From assembly GCF_902364365.1 (NCBI RefSeq), contig NZ_CABJDN010000003.1, positions 310,001-374,000 of the forward strand: 64,000 nucleotides of DNA, read 5' to 3'. Positions 28,201-36,498 of this stretch are shown in pieces; the stretch's first letter is position 1, and every line of letters starts with the position of its first letter. The notes beneath the pieces are model-generated. The model was not told the origin of the DNA. It made no database searches and saw only the letters and a list, made by a program, of their open reading frames with translations. Origin of the DNA: Bacteroides intestinalis. GTDB lineage: Bacteria > Bacteroidota > Bacteroidia > Bacteroidales > Bacteroidaceae. The position numbers were made by a program, and so were the translations under genes.

Positions 28201-28467
28201 ATGAGTTTGAGTGACCAATTCCTGGAAGATGCAACTTTTATTCGTTTACAATCCGTTCGTTTAAGTTATAATGTAAATCAAAGATTTTTAAATAAGACTC
28301 CGCTTCGTTCTGTACAAGCATATATTTATGGTAATAACTTATTGACTTGGACAAATTATACCGGTTATGATCCTGAATTAAGTGGCGGTGTTTTGACACC
28401 TGGTAAGGACAGTTCCAAGTATCCTCGCAAGCGTGAATTTGGTATCGGATTTAATGTTGGATTTTAA
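25297..28467 (+). CDS. SusC-type TonB-dependent outer-membrane transporter 1
   Basis: 1056 aa from ATG 25297 (an in-frame upstream GTG/TTG extension adds 15 residues that do not fit a signal peptide). Signal peptide ends near MMAQS. Domains: carboxypeptidase-D regulatory-like beta-sandwich (TGVIVDQNNEPMIGVTVQVK), SusC box LDEVVIVGFGSMNKKHITGS, plug domain (about 120-245; SPLYVVDGVVVDNIDDIS, IYGARSANGVILITTKSG), then the 22-strand barrel ending in GIGFNVGF. It imports oligosaccharides together with SusD1, 16 bases downstream. No STN domain, so no direct anti-sigma signalling. The leader and first codons are nearly identical to those of SusC2 on the opposite strand. Confidence 0.95.
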   Translation: MKKKEHKSKSLFWRLSLVLSALILSTNMMAQSITQTGVIVDQNNEPMIGVTVQVKGATTGGITDLDGNFSIKCNKGATLVFSFMGYKTVEHKASGQRMRIEMAEDAQALDEVVIVGFGSMNKKHITGSMTSVDSKILEEKNSVNVFDALQGAAPGMQIVSNSGAPGSSSFVSIRGASTFSDEGVSPLYVVDGVVVDNIDDISANDIKQIDVMKDAASSAIYGARSANGVILITTKSGESGKPRVDVRYQHSFYTVARKLPQVNAFESRLSMAATDLDNPSKTLEKFSARTDSVGMQYSTNYYYQDLLFRTGGRDDASVQISGGSKGFKYRASLNYIGEKGVILESGNDKYTANINVDYEPWKNIKFTTRVRLSYNKVNNIKESVLQDAMRRDPDMIIWYPDGELIPYYSSGGRRNPIAELKQKLDERSTYRGNFYQGVTWTFTPWLRLDADISADYTSYRNLTFSSKYLEGSDNGKNTGADRSQQTWKYAGEAYLNFNKTIAKDHSLNAMVGSSFEVSNQLEYNIAGSFFLSEDIHYMNLATVKDVKNIYTSGWDEAMVGVFGRVVYSWKSRYTITGNLRFDGSSRFGKNNRWGSFPSVSAAWRISDEPFMRWSNNVLTDAKVRASYGITGNDKIGRYESQTVYTAGSQYYNSVGGIVPASKYGNPDLKWEQTKQTNIGLDLSFLNGRIMFVADYYIKKTSDLLSDYNLPSTTGYDKMRVNLASIENKGVELSLTTTPVRTRDFSWSTTVNWWKNDNKILDLAREDYINSAWLIAAGKPAGLFYGYKNLGVYEYDASNAWTQDYKTRLTPVFKRDGDGNVIIGLNGQPTLEKYLNSDGSEYTGKVAQMTVNGVIAGGGDVIWYNKPNENGELDNVINSNDQTELGKATPDWFGSWGNTLTYKDFSLSFNFYVSWGGQVWNDLKRYYCSWGGNTHKQTPEYIMQGWKYPGEITGWYALNSRQRKTNNHSMSLSDQFLEDATFIRLQSVRLSYNVNQRFLNKTPLRSVQAYIYGNNLLTWTNYTGYDPELSGGVLTPGKDSSKYPRKREFGIGFNVGF

Positions 28468-28483
28468 TTAAAAGGATAAGAAA

Positions 28484-30031
28484 ATGAAGAAATATATTAT
28501 TTTAGCTTTTGCAAGCCTTTTAGCTTTAACAAGTTGTGAAAGCTTTTTGGACCGGTCACCTTTATCAGACTTATCTCCATCAAGTTATTTCAAAGACAAA
28601 GCTGAAATGAAAAACTGGAATGCGGGTATATATGATGCATTTCAAAGTGCTCTTTCGAAAAGACAAGTACTTTTCGGTGATGTTCGTTCTGATAATGTAA
28701 CAGGTACGACTTATGAAGATTCAAAGATTTATATGAATGCTTTGATGTCTAATATTTCAGATACCAGTTGGGAGCCTTTCTATACTTGTATCTCCAGATG
28801 TAATATTGGTATTCAGAAATATCCAACTATTCCCAATATCCTGGAGTCTGAATATGCCCCATATATTGGACAATGCTATGCAATGCGCGCTTACTTGTAT
28901 TTCTGGGGAACCCGTGCTTGGGGTAAAATGCCTATCATAACAGAGCCATGGGATGGTTCTTTAAATAACATAGCTGTTCCCCGTTCCTCTTTGGAGAAAG
29001 TAAAAGAACAAATATTGTCTGATATAGAAAGTGCTATTGGATATTTCAATATTTCTGATACAAGTGACAAATTCTATTTAGGAAAAGATGCAATGTATGC
29101 TTTATTGACAGAAGTATACATGTGGTACAATGAATATCAGGAGGCATTGAAAGCTTCAGATCATTTCATAGATCATAAGACTCTGACATTATCGAATGGA
29201 GAAGTTGAATGGAAGAACATCTTTACCAATCCCTCAGGTTCCAAAGAAGTAGTTTTTGCTATGGCATGGAATTATGAAACAGATGGTGCTCTTGGAGGTT
29301 GGCCTCAACTTTTGGGTGCTAGTAATACCAATAATGGTTATAGAATGTCACAACCTATTTTTGACGAATTCATTGATCGCTTACGTTCTGGCGAAGGTTC
29401 TGATGCCCGTTTCTGGAATACAATTGATACTGTCAAAGTATACTATAAAGCTTCTCGTGTACCTTTAACTTACGCCAGTTATACAGCCGGTGTAGAAAGT
29501 GTAAATAAATGCATCAAGTATAGTGATATTGATCCAGAACGTGAATATGATTCTGCTAACCAAGTATATAAATCATACTTTGCAATCAAAAATACAACGG
29601 ATAGCGAATTTGCATTGGTAATGATGCGTATGGCGAATATCATGTTACTTCGTGCAGAGGCTTTGAACAAATTAAATAGAGGAGATGAAGCATTAAGTAT
29701 TGTCAACGATATTCGTAGTCGTGTGGGCTATTTGAAAGATGCCAAGTTAGAAGTTTCCAGTGTCAATAATACGAATGAAGTGGAAAACCTTATTTTGCAT
29801 GAAAGACAATTGGAGCTTTTTGGAGAAGGTTATCGCTGGTTCGACTTGATGCGCACAGGACGTTTAATAGAGGTGATGGATCCTATCTATTCTGCACGTC
29901 AGGAAGCTGCTAATGTAACAGTTACTGGTTTTGGTCATGAAGGTACTAAATATTGGCCTATTTACTATGGTGAGTTTGAGTCCAATAAAGCACTTGTTGG
30001 TGATCAAAATGCACCCTATACCGAACGTTAA
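28484..30031 (+). CDS. SusD/RagB-type surface lipoprotein 1
   Basis: 515 aa lipoprotein (LTSCESFLDRSP, Cys about residue 18). TPR-rich SusD fold with the typical AYLYFWGTRAWGKMPIITEPW and C-terminal HERQLELFGEGYRWFDLMRTGRL. Caps SusC1 and hands it oligosaccharide. Coupled with SusC1 (16-base gap) and followed 15 bases later by the FAS1 lipoprotein. Confidence 0.95.
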   Translation: MKKYIILAFASLLALTSCESFLDRSPLSDLSPSSYFKDKAEMKNWNAGIYDAFQSALSKRQVLFGDVRSDNVTGTTYEDSKIYMNALMSNISDTSWEPFYTCISRCNIGIQKYPTIPNILESEYAPYIGQCYAMRAYLYFWGTRAWGKMPIITEPWDGSLNNIAVPRSSLEKVKEQILSDIESAIGYFNISDTSDKFYLGKDAMYALLTEVYMWYNEYQEALKASDHFIDHKTLTLSNGEVEWKNIFTNPSGSKEVVFAMAWNYETDGALGGWPQLLGASNTNNGYRMSQPIFDEFIDRLRSGEGSDARFWNTIDTVKVYYKASRVPLTYASYTAGVESVNKCIKYSDIDPEREYDSANQVYKSYFAIKNTTDSEFALVMMRMANIMLLRAEALNKLNRGDEALSIVNDIRSRVGYLKDAKLEVSSVNNTNEVENLILHERQLELFGEGYRWFDLMRTGRLIEVMDPIYSARQEAANVTVTGFGHEGTKYWPIYYGEFESNKALVGDQNAPYTER

Positions 30032-30046
30032 TTATGAACTATTTAA

Positions 30047-30745
30047 ATGAAGCGAATAATGAAACTAAAATATTATAAAATAACATTAGCCTTATTGGTA
30101 CTTCCTTTCCTATTCATCAGCTGTGAATTGTTGGGACTGGATTATCAAGATTCATATGACTATGATTATAATGAAGGCATGCCCAGTAATAAAATAGATA
30201 TGTCTGCTTTTGAATTTATTCAATCTCGCACAGATATATTTTCTTTATTGGGAGAGGCTATTCTATATGCAGGAGTTGAAAATGAATTTAAGCGTAGTGG
30301 CGTTACCTACTTATTGCCTACAAATACAGCTTTTAATTCTGAAACAAGCACTGATTTAAGTTACTTTCAAACTCATAAATTGACTTATATCGATGATGAG
30401 ACTGGAGAAATGGTATCTTATGCGCCCATAAGTATGACTGCTTATCCGAAAGAGCAAGTAAAAGAGTTTTTGCTTTACCATATTGTACAAGGTAAGTATA
30501 CCTTTACTAATCTGCCGGCAGAACCTACCTGGTTTGAAACAATAGCCCCTGCGGATACAGCTAAAGTAAACATGTATTTATTGAAAGACCGTAATCCTAA
30601 CATTGTGTTTAACAACTTTGATGGTCATTACAAATCTTCGATTAAACCACGTACTTCTAATTTGTACAACTCTGACGGATCATATATGCATGTATTGGAT
30701 AGTTGGTTGGACCGTCCTACTAAAGAACAATTGAATATGAAATAA
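30047..30745 (+). CDS. Fasciclin (FAS1)-domain lipoprotein
   Basis: 232 aa with a lipobox (FLFISC, Cys about residue 26). One FAS1-like domain covers about residues 50-225: DIFSLLGEAILYAGVENEF, VTYLLPTNTAFNSE, VKEFLLYHIVQGKYTFTNLP and a C-terminal SYMHVLDSWL, which correspond to the H1, FAS and H2 regions. FAS1 domains mediate adhesion and protein contacts; in SusCD operons they are thought to be surface-exposed accessory lipoproteins. Third gene of the SusC1 operon. Role in glycan binding is inference. Confidence 0.8.
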   Translation: MKRIMKLKYYKITLALLVLPFLFISCELLGLDYQDSYDYDYNEGMPSNKIDMSAFEFIQSRTDIFSLLGEAILYAGVENEFKRSGVTYLLPTNTAFNSETSTDLSYFQTHKLTYIDDETGEMVSYAPISMTAYPKEQVKEFLLYHIVQGKYTFTNLPAEPTWFETIAPADTAKVNMYLLKDRNPNIVFNNFDGHYKSSIKPRTSNLYNSDGSYMHVLDSWLDRPTKEQLNMK

Positions 30746-30763
30746 CCTAAAAAGATTACGATT

Positions 30764-31855
30764 ATGAAATATATTTATCAATTTTTCCTTGTCCTACTTT
30801 GCGCTTTCTCCTTTGCAAGCTGCGGCGATGATGATTTTATCGAAATAGACTCATTGAGTGCAGATGGAGATGAGTTCTATTGTAACCAGAAAGTGAAAGT
30901 ATGGATGTGTGTACGCTCCAGTGACTTATGGCATACTAACTATGAGTGGGATTGTGATGCAGGTACATTGACTCAGCCTCAAGGTTTAAATGAAATGACA
31001 TGGAAGGCACCGAGTATTCCAGGTACTTATACGATTACTTGTCGTGCAAGTATCGGTGGTGAAACTCAAGTGCGTTCTCATAAAATGTATGTTTCCAGTT
31101 ACTACTTTGATAAGTTTGAGAAAACTCCTCATTCCTTGTCTCTACAAAGTAATACTACCGGTACATTAAAGAAAGAAGCTGATGGTAACCAGTATCTACA
31201 GGCCAAAGTTAATTCAGCAGCAGAAGTGAATCGGTATGTGCGTCGTGCTTTTGGTGATAATACATTATATACTCCGTTTAGCACTCGTATGAAACTCGGT
31301 TTTGAATCTAATGTTCCTAATCTGCAAGAGATTAAAGTTGGAACCAAGACAGGCAAACCTATGTTGGAGTATCGCTGGAATTTGAGTTCTGACGCTTCTA
31401 ATAATGGTGCTTATATTAATCAGATTCGTTTATTGTGGTATCCGGGAAAACTGAAAAGTGGAGAGGTTTATCCTGCCGTACCTAATGATGATGTAACGGT
31501 GGAAGGAACTTCCGATTACAACGTACAGTTAATAGTACAATATACATCTACAGAAGGTAAAAAAACTACGTATAACGAATATCATAACCTGAATACGATG
31601 AATACATTTACAGCTAAGCTTTATCAGACAGTTTCTATGTCTGTAGACGAAAGTGAGGCACTCATTGTCCATGTAGCAGGTCAGGAAGTCTTGAAGAGTA
31701 CCATTTTAAGTAATGCCCGTAGTATAAATGCTTGTGAAGGCCGTATGTCCATTAATAACTGGGAACTTTATCTTCCTAATGGTAATGGTGGAAAAGAAAT
31801 TCCAGTATTATATATTGATGATGCTTATGCTTCAAATACTGGTATTTTAAAATAA
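30764..31855 (+). CDS. Putative surface glycan-binding lipoprotein (PKD-like + lectin-like domain)
   Basis: 363 aa lipoprotein (FASCGDDD, Cys about residue 20; Asp after Cys is the surface-export type of signal). Residues ~30-112 are a PKD/Ig-like domain (KVWMCVRSSDLWHTNYEWDC..TWKAPSIPGTYTITC). Residues ~118-355 form a beta-sandwich of the concanavalin-A type (FSTRMKLGFE, LRLLWYPGKL-like strands, MSINNWELYLPN). It occupies the position after SusD where SGBPs are usually encoded, and no catalytic motif is recognisable. Last gene before the terminator at 31868-31910. Confidence 0.72.
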   Translation: MKYIYQFFLVLLCAFSFASCGDDDFIEIDSLSADGDEFYCNQKVKVWMCVRSSDLWHTNYEWDCDAGTLTQPQGLNEMTWKAPSIPGTYTITCRASIGGETQVRSHKMYVSSYYFDKFEKTPHSLSLQSNTTGTLKKEADGNQYLQAKVNSAAEVNRYVRRAFGDNTLYTPFSTRMKLGFESNVPNLQEIKVGTKTGKPMLEYRWNLSSDASNNGAYINQIRLLWYPGKLKSGEVYPAVPNDDVTVEGTSDYNVQLIVQYTSTEGKKTTYNEYHNLNTMNTFTAKLYQTVSMSVDESEALIVHVAGQEVLKSTILSNARSINACEGRMSINNWELYLPNGNGGKEIPVLYIDDAYASNTGILK

Positions 31856-31867
31856 TATTCATTAATC

Positions 31868-31910
31868 AAAAAGTATCTTAGGAGTCATTATACCCCTAAG
31901 GTACTTTTTT
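31868..31910 (+). terminator. Terminator inside the plus-strand arm
   Basis: aaaaagtatcttagg (31868-31882) pairs with cctaaggtacttttt (31895-31909), 15 bp with a single G-U pair, followed by T. It separates the SusC1-SusD1-FAS1-SGBP unit from the plug/MG2 unit and probably lowers expression of the latter. Confidence 0.85.
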
Positions 31911-31923
31911 AATTCTTACGATT

Positions 31924-32589
31924 ATGAAAAAACGATTATTTCTCGCATTGTGTACATCTCTGTTTATACTAACTGCCCTAGGGCAAGATTTTAGAGGAGT
32001 TATTGTTAATGCTAAACAACGACCTCTGAAAGGAATGAAGGTTTGGAAGAAAAATACTACAGAGAGTGTGAAGACTGACGAAATGGGAGTATTCTCCTTT
32101 TCCGGTTTAAAACCTACAGATACATTGGTTGTGTCTATATCAAAAAAAGAGGAAGCTGTTATTCCAATTGGTAAAATGTCACAAGCTTCTCTTAAAATAG
32201 AGAAGAAATTCTTTATATTATTTGATGGTCAAAAAGACGAAAAAAGGGAATATACCAAAATACTTCGTGCCAGTTATAATTCCAACGTACTGACTCATGA
32301 GCAAATTCAGAAGCTATCAGCTAATAATATTTATGATTTATTCAAAGGTGGAGCTATTCCGGGAGTAACTGTAAACGGAGATAAAATAACAATCAGAGGT
32401 GGAAGTTCATTCGATTTGGATAACGAACCTTTATTTGTTGTAGACGGTACTTTGTATGAAAGTAGCAGTGAAGTTGATGGAGTAGTCTCAATCAATGATA
32501 TTGATAAAGTGGAAATTCAGAAAGATGGTGCAGCTTATGGCATGAAAGGAGCTAATGGTGTCATTGTTATCACTACAATTAAAAAATAG
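31924..32589 (+). CDS. Stand-alone TonB-plug protein without a barrel
   Basis: 221 aa with an SPI signal peptide (FILTALGQ). Residues ~20-90 are a carboxypeptidase-regulatory-like sandwich (FRGVIVNAKQRPLKGMKVWK, KTDEMGVFSFSGL). Residues ~110-221 are a plug domain: IYDLFKGGAIPGVTVNGDKI, PLFVVDGTLYESSSEVDG, DIDKVEIQKDGAAYGMKGAN and GVIVITTIKK. It stops exactly where the barrel of SusC1 would begin (compare its GVILITTKSG). The stop codon is not at a broken site and no barrel remnant follows, so this looks like a designed short protein rather than a pseudogene. It starts 18 bases ahead of the MG2/plug protein, which suggests partnership. Confidence 0.8.
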   Translation: MKKRLFLALCTSLFILTALGQDFRGVIVNAKQRPLKGMKVWKKNTTESVKTDEMGVFSFSGLKPTDTLVVSISKKEEAVIPIGKMSQASLKIEKKFFILFDGQKDEKREYTKILRASYNSNVLTHEQIQKLSANNIYDLFKGGAIPGVTVNGDKITIRGGSSFDLDNEPLFVVDGTLYESSSEVDGVVSINDIDKVEIQKDGAAYGMKGANGVIVITTIKK

Positions 32590-32606
32590 CATAATACATA
32601 TCCACT

Positions 32607-35414
32607 ATGAGGAACAGCCGAATACGTTATCTCCTAACTATATGGGTGATATTTTTTGTTAGCATATTTACATGCAATGCCCAGCAAATTGATACTGTTT
32701 ATATGAATAAAGTAGCTCGTTCATTTAAGCAAATCACCAATCTGCCGCAAGAAAAAGTATATCTGCATACAGATAAACCATATTATTTTGTAGGAGATAC
32801 TATTTGGTTGAAAGCATATTTGGTGAATGCCATTACTCATTTTTCAGGAAATGGAAGCCACTATGTATATGTAGAACTTATAAATCGCAAAGATAAAGTC
32901 TTGCAACGTATCAAAATTCAGCAAGATAAAGGTCTCTTTGCAAATTATCTCACCTTACCTAAAACATTGGAGGCGGGTGATTATTATCTTCGTGCATATA
33001 CTCATTGGATGCTAAATGAAGATTCTTCTTTTTACTTTTCTAAGAATCTAAAAATATTAGCTTCGCAATCATCTTTTATGTATCCCGAAATTCGATATGA
33101 TCAGAAAGGTAAAAGGCGTACGGCAATTATTACATTCAAAAGGCCTGACAATGGCGTCTATGCAGGCAATTATGTACATTATATGGTTCGTACTAAAACA
33201 CATGAAAATAAATTTCGGCAGCAACAAACTAATAAAAATGGAGAAATACAGATAGACATTCCGGAAAAAGAAGAAATAGAACAATATATCTATGTTGTAC
33301 TGGAAGACAAACAATTAAAATATAAGCATACGTTCTACGTTCCTGATGCTTTTGATTATCAAGTTGATTTCTTTCCGGAAGGAGGTAACCTGATAGGAGG
33401 TTGTACTCAAAAAATAGGTATAAAAGCTATAGATATAAATGGGAATTCTGTAGAGATAGCAGGTGACATTTTAAATAGTAATGGCGATACCATAACTCAT
33501 TTTAAGAGTGTCTATGCCGGTATGGGTAGTTTTATGCTACCAGTTTCAATGGGTGAAAAATATAAGGCAATTGTTAGTACAACAGAAGGTATAAAAAAAG
33601 AATTCTCATTACCGGAACCAGAAGCGAATAGACTTGCTTTATCTATTACTGAACGTAATGGAGTTATACACTATACAATATTACATACTCCTCAGAAAAA
33701 GCTTTCAGAGAATTTGTATTTAGTAGCTCATATTCGTGGATTTCTTCTATTTATACAACCTATCGAAAAAGAACAAGGAGCTATCAGTTTACAATCCGTT
33801 CCGGAAGGCATACTGACTCTTACACTATTGGATGGAAACTATCTTCCGCATAGTGAACGTCTTGCTTTCGTTCGCCGGGAAAATAATTCTGTTTGGAAAC
33901 TGACTCCTGATAAATCATCTTATGGTCCACGTTCTCCGGTTTCTCTCGACATTCATTTATCTGATCTGTCAGGACAACCCATAAAAGGCAATTTTTCATT
34001 AAGTGTTACTGATAATTATGCAATTGGATGTGATTCGATAGGAGATAACATTCTTTCTAATCTACTGTTAACATCTGATTTAAAAGGATATATTGAAACG
34101 CCTGGGTATTATTTTAAAAATAATTCCCAGCGACTAAAAGCTTGCCTGGATAATTTAATGTTGACACAGGGTTGGAGCCGATTTAATGTGGAAGATCTTT
34201 TAAAAGAACAGCAGACGAATCCGCAGTATTTTATGGAAGTCGGACAGTTTGTTTCCGGTAAGGTATTGGATATCCGCAACAAGCCACTTGCAGGAAAACA
34301 TGTGAATGTGTTTGTCAATAAGCGCCCTTATCCTTCAATATATACAGATCGTAATGGAGTATTTCTTGTTGATAAGTTAAGTTATGCAGACACAGCCAGA
34401 GTGGAAGCACAAGTAATAGAGAAAGGAAAAATATTCCGTGCCAATGTTCAAATAGACCGGGATTATTTTCCAGAAGCGACTAATGCCCACCCTTATATAA
34501 ATACAAAGTATCAGCACCAAACTGAATATATTGAGGAGATGCAATCTCCCTTTGTAAAAGAAGATGGTGTTTTAATGTTACGGCTTCCGGAAGTCATAAT
34601 CAATGCCAGAACTCTGGTGAAAGATCGTTTTTCTTCTTTTAAAATGGACGATGAAGAAATGTTATCTCAACAAGATGCACGCACAGCACTTGATCTGGTA
34701 AAGAAAGTTCCAGGATTTCGAATTATCGATAATCGACCCTATATTAATCCTAAATATTCTCAACGTCCAGAACATTTAATGTCTAATGATGTAAATAACC
34801 GAAATACATTACGTCCGAAAGAAAAAATAGATTATGGCCGTACCGCACGCTTTATGTTAGATAACAGGACTGTTGGCTTTAATGTGCTTTCTCTTATCGA
34901 TGCAGCAGATATTATTGGTGTACATAAAATAGATCCGGAAATTGATGCAGCTGTCAATATCACTCAAAATCTGAAATATTTGGAGGCAGCATATAATGAG
35001 GCATTTGAAAGCGGTGCTACTTTAGAAGAATTGGAAGAACTGGAAGTTGACAGGCAGCTTCAAAAAATGAAAGATGGATCTCAAAATATTTCCGGAGGAT
35101 GTATTGTATTAACCTCTCGTACCGGTAATTTAGCAATTCCCAGTACTTCCCAGGGAGATACAGCTTTCCTGCTTGGCTTCAATCGATATAAGTCTTTTTA
35201 TAGTCCTAAATATACAACTGATATTGAACGCCAATCTTCTGTATCGGATAATCGTACTACTATTTATTGGCAACCAAAACTTTTTACTGATGAAAATGGT
35301 AATGCCAATGTTCATTTTTATACTGCTGATCGGCCAAGTTATTATACTGTAGTTATTGAAGGGATAACAGATAAGGGGGTTCCTTGTCGGTATGAGTATT
35401 TATTAAAAAGATAA
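32607..35414 (+). CDS. Giant MG2 (alpha-2-macroglobulin-like)/plug protein A
   Basis: 935 aa with a signal peptide (FTCNAQ). Starts with an MG2-type beta-sandwich (EKVYLHTDKPYYFVGDTIWL, about 48-68), several further macroglobulin-like repeats up to ~550, a carboxypeptidase-regulatory-like unit (about 550-600; SGKVLDIRNKPLAGKHVNVF) and a plug-like region (about 655-790; ARTALDLVKKVPGFRIIDNR, IIGVHKIDP). The C-terminus WQPKLFTDENGNANVHFYTA and DRPSYYTVVIEGIT is conserved in paralogue B at 36499. There is no barrel. Proteins of this class are widespread in Bacteroidetes but their role is unknown; periplasmic partnership with TonB-linked transporters is suspected. Confidence 0.72.
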   Translation: MRNSRIRYLLTIWVIFFVSIFTCNAQQIDTVYMNKVARSFKQITNLPQEKVYLHTDKPYYFVGDTIWLKAYLVNAITHFSGNGSHYVYVELINRKDKVLQRIKIQQDKGLFANYLTLPKTLEAGDYYLRAYTHWMLNEDSSFYFSKNLKILASQSSFMYPEIRYDQKGKRRTAIITFKRPDNGVYAGNYVHYMVRTKTHENKFRQQQTNKNGEIQIDIPEKEEIEQYIYVVLEDKQLKYKHTFYVPDAFDYQVDFFPEGGNLIGGCTQKIGIKAIDINGNSVEIAGDILNSNGDTITHFKSVYAGMGSFMLPVSMGEKYKAIVSTTEGIKKEFSLPEPEANRLALSITERNGVIHYTILHTPQKKLSENLYLVAHIRGFLLFIQPIEKEQGAISLQSVPEGILTLTLLDGNYLPHSERLAFVRRENNSVWKLTPDKSSYGPRSPVSLDIHLSDLSGQPIKGNFSLSVTDNYAIGCDSIGDNILSNLLLTSDLKGYIETPGYYFKNNSQRLKACLDNLMLTQGWSRFNVEDLLKEQQTNPQYFMEVGQFVSGKVLDIRNKPLAGKHVNVFVNKRPYPSIYTDRNGVFLVDKLSYADTARVEAQVIEKGKIFRANVQIDRDYFPEATNAHPYINTKYQHQTEYIEEMQSPFVKEDGVLMLRLPEVIINARTLVKDRFSSFKMDDEEMLSQQDARTALDLVKKVPGFRIIDNRPYINPKYSQRPEHLMSNDVNNRNTLRPKEKIDYGRTARFMLDNRTVGFNVLSLIDAADIIGVHKIDPEIDAAVNITQNLKYLEAAYNEAFESGATLEELEELEVDRQLQKMKDGSQNISGGCIVLTSRTGNLAIPSTSQGDTAFLLGFNRYKSFYSPKYTTDIERQSSVSDNRTTIYWQPKLFTDENGNANVHFYTADRPSYYTVVIEGITDKGVPCRYEYLLKR

Positions 35415-35440
35415 TGTCACATCTTATAAATGATAAAACT

Positions 35441-36448
35441 ATGAAACATATTAATTTATTTCTGATGTTGTGCGTACTTTGTATTGCCGTATACGGAATA
35501 AGTGCTTGTTCCAAAGAAGAGAATCATAAGCCAGATACGGATCAGTCTATTCCAGCTCCAAAGCCAGACCCTACTCCAGAGCCTGAACCTAACAATTACA
35601 CATTGCAAGGAACTATGCAGGCTGCGGAACAATTAGTTGGAAAAAAATATTCTGAGATTCATAAGTATATGCGTTCTTACGGCTGGGATTATTCTGAACA
35701 CCCCAATTCATCTGACAAAGATCACAATGACGGTATACATTGTGAGGTTGTATACGACAAAATCATACAACAATATGTTTTTAAATTTATCATTCATGCC
35801 AATGCAGAGATACTTGATGGTGATCGCGGAAAATTGGAAGACCGTCAACGTAATGAAATGAAAACACAAACAACTGCTGCTTGGTATAAATTGAATGGAA
35901 ACTGGGACGAATGGCAACGCTTGGAATGGAAATTCCGTATTCCGAAAGATTTTAAACCTTCTACGAATTTCTGTCACATCCACCAACTAAAAGCGCAGGA
36001 AGGAAACAATGGTTCTCCACTGATAACGATTACTCCCCGCTGCAATAGCAATGGTAGTAATCGACGAATACAAGTTATTCATACAGGTGATAAAAGTGCC
36101 ACTAATAAAGGTACAATAATAGACAATTTACCTCTATCAGACTTTGAGGATGAATGGATACAAGTAGAGACAGAAATGCATTATACCCATAATGGTTCAT
36201 TTAGCATTAAGATGACACGTATCAGTGATGGAAAAATCCTAGTTAATAAATCGTTCTCTGATATAGACATGTGGAGAAAAGGTGCTATTAGTATTCGTAA
36301 TAAATATGGCATTTATCGGAGTTTTGGCAGAAATATGGATGGTGTGGATGATCGCCCGACAAACGGAATAAAAGATGAAACGCTACAACTGGCTGATTTT
36401 AAAGTCTACGAAAAAAATACGAACCCTAATCCGGAGAGTCACGATTAA
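35441..36448 (+). CDS. Jelly-roll polysaccharide-lyase-like lipoprotein
   Basis: 335 aa from ATG 35441, giving a lipobox (GISAC, Cys about residue 23); the earlier ATG at 35414 overlaps the previous stop (TAATG) but would add nine polar residues. After a Pro/Glu linker (PKPDPTPEPEPN) comes one ~280-residue domain: TMQAAEQLVGKKYSEIHKYM, HCEVVYDKIIQQYVFKF, RQRNEMKTQT, EWQRLEWKFRIPKDF, FCHIHQLKAQEGNNG. The R-N-E-M and IHQLK motifs resemble the RxE and QIH motifs of jelly-roll lyases (PL7, PL13, PL18, PL20), so beta-elimination of a polyuronide is a plausible activity. The same domain is the C-terminal half of the protein at 43141. Surface lipoprotein, flanked by the two MG2/plug genes. Confidence 0.72.
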   Translation: MKHINLFLMLCVLCIAVYGISACSKEENHKPDTDQSIPAPKPDPTPEPEPNNYTLQGTMQAAEQLVGKKYSEIHKYMRSYGWDYSEHPNSSDKDHNDGIHCEVVYDKIIQQYVFKFIIHANAEILDGDRGKLEDRQRNEMKTQTTAAWYKLNGNWDEWQRLEWKFRIPKDFKPSTNFCHIHQLKAQEGNNGSPLITITPRCNSNGSNRRIQVIHTGDKSATNKGTIIDNLPLSDFEDEWIQVETEMHYTHNGSFSIKMTRISDGKILVNKSFSDIDMWRKGAISIRNKYGIYRSFGRNMDGVDDRPTNGIKDETLQLADFKVYEKNTNPNPESHD

Positions 36449-36498
36449 AATGTAAGAAATAACATAGAGAGTTCTACTCCGGCCCTAAATAAGGTAAG

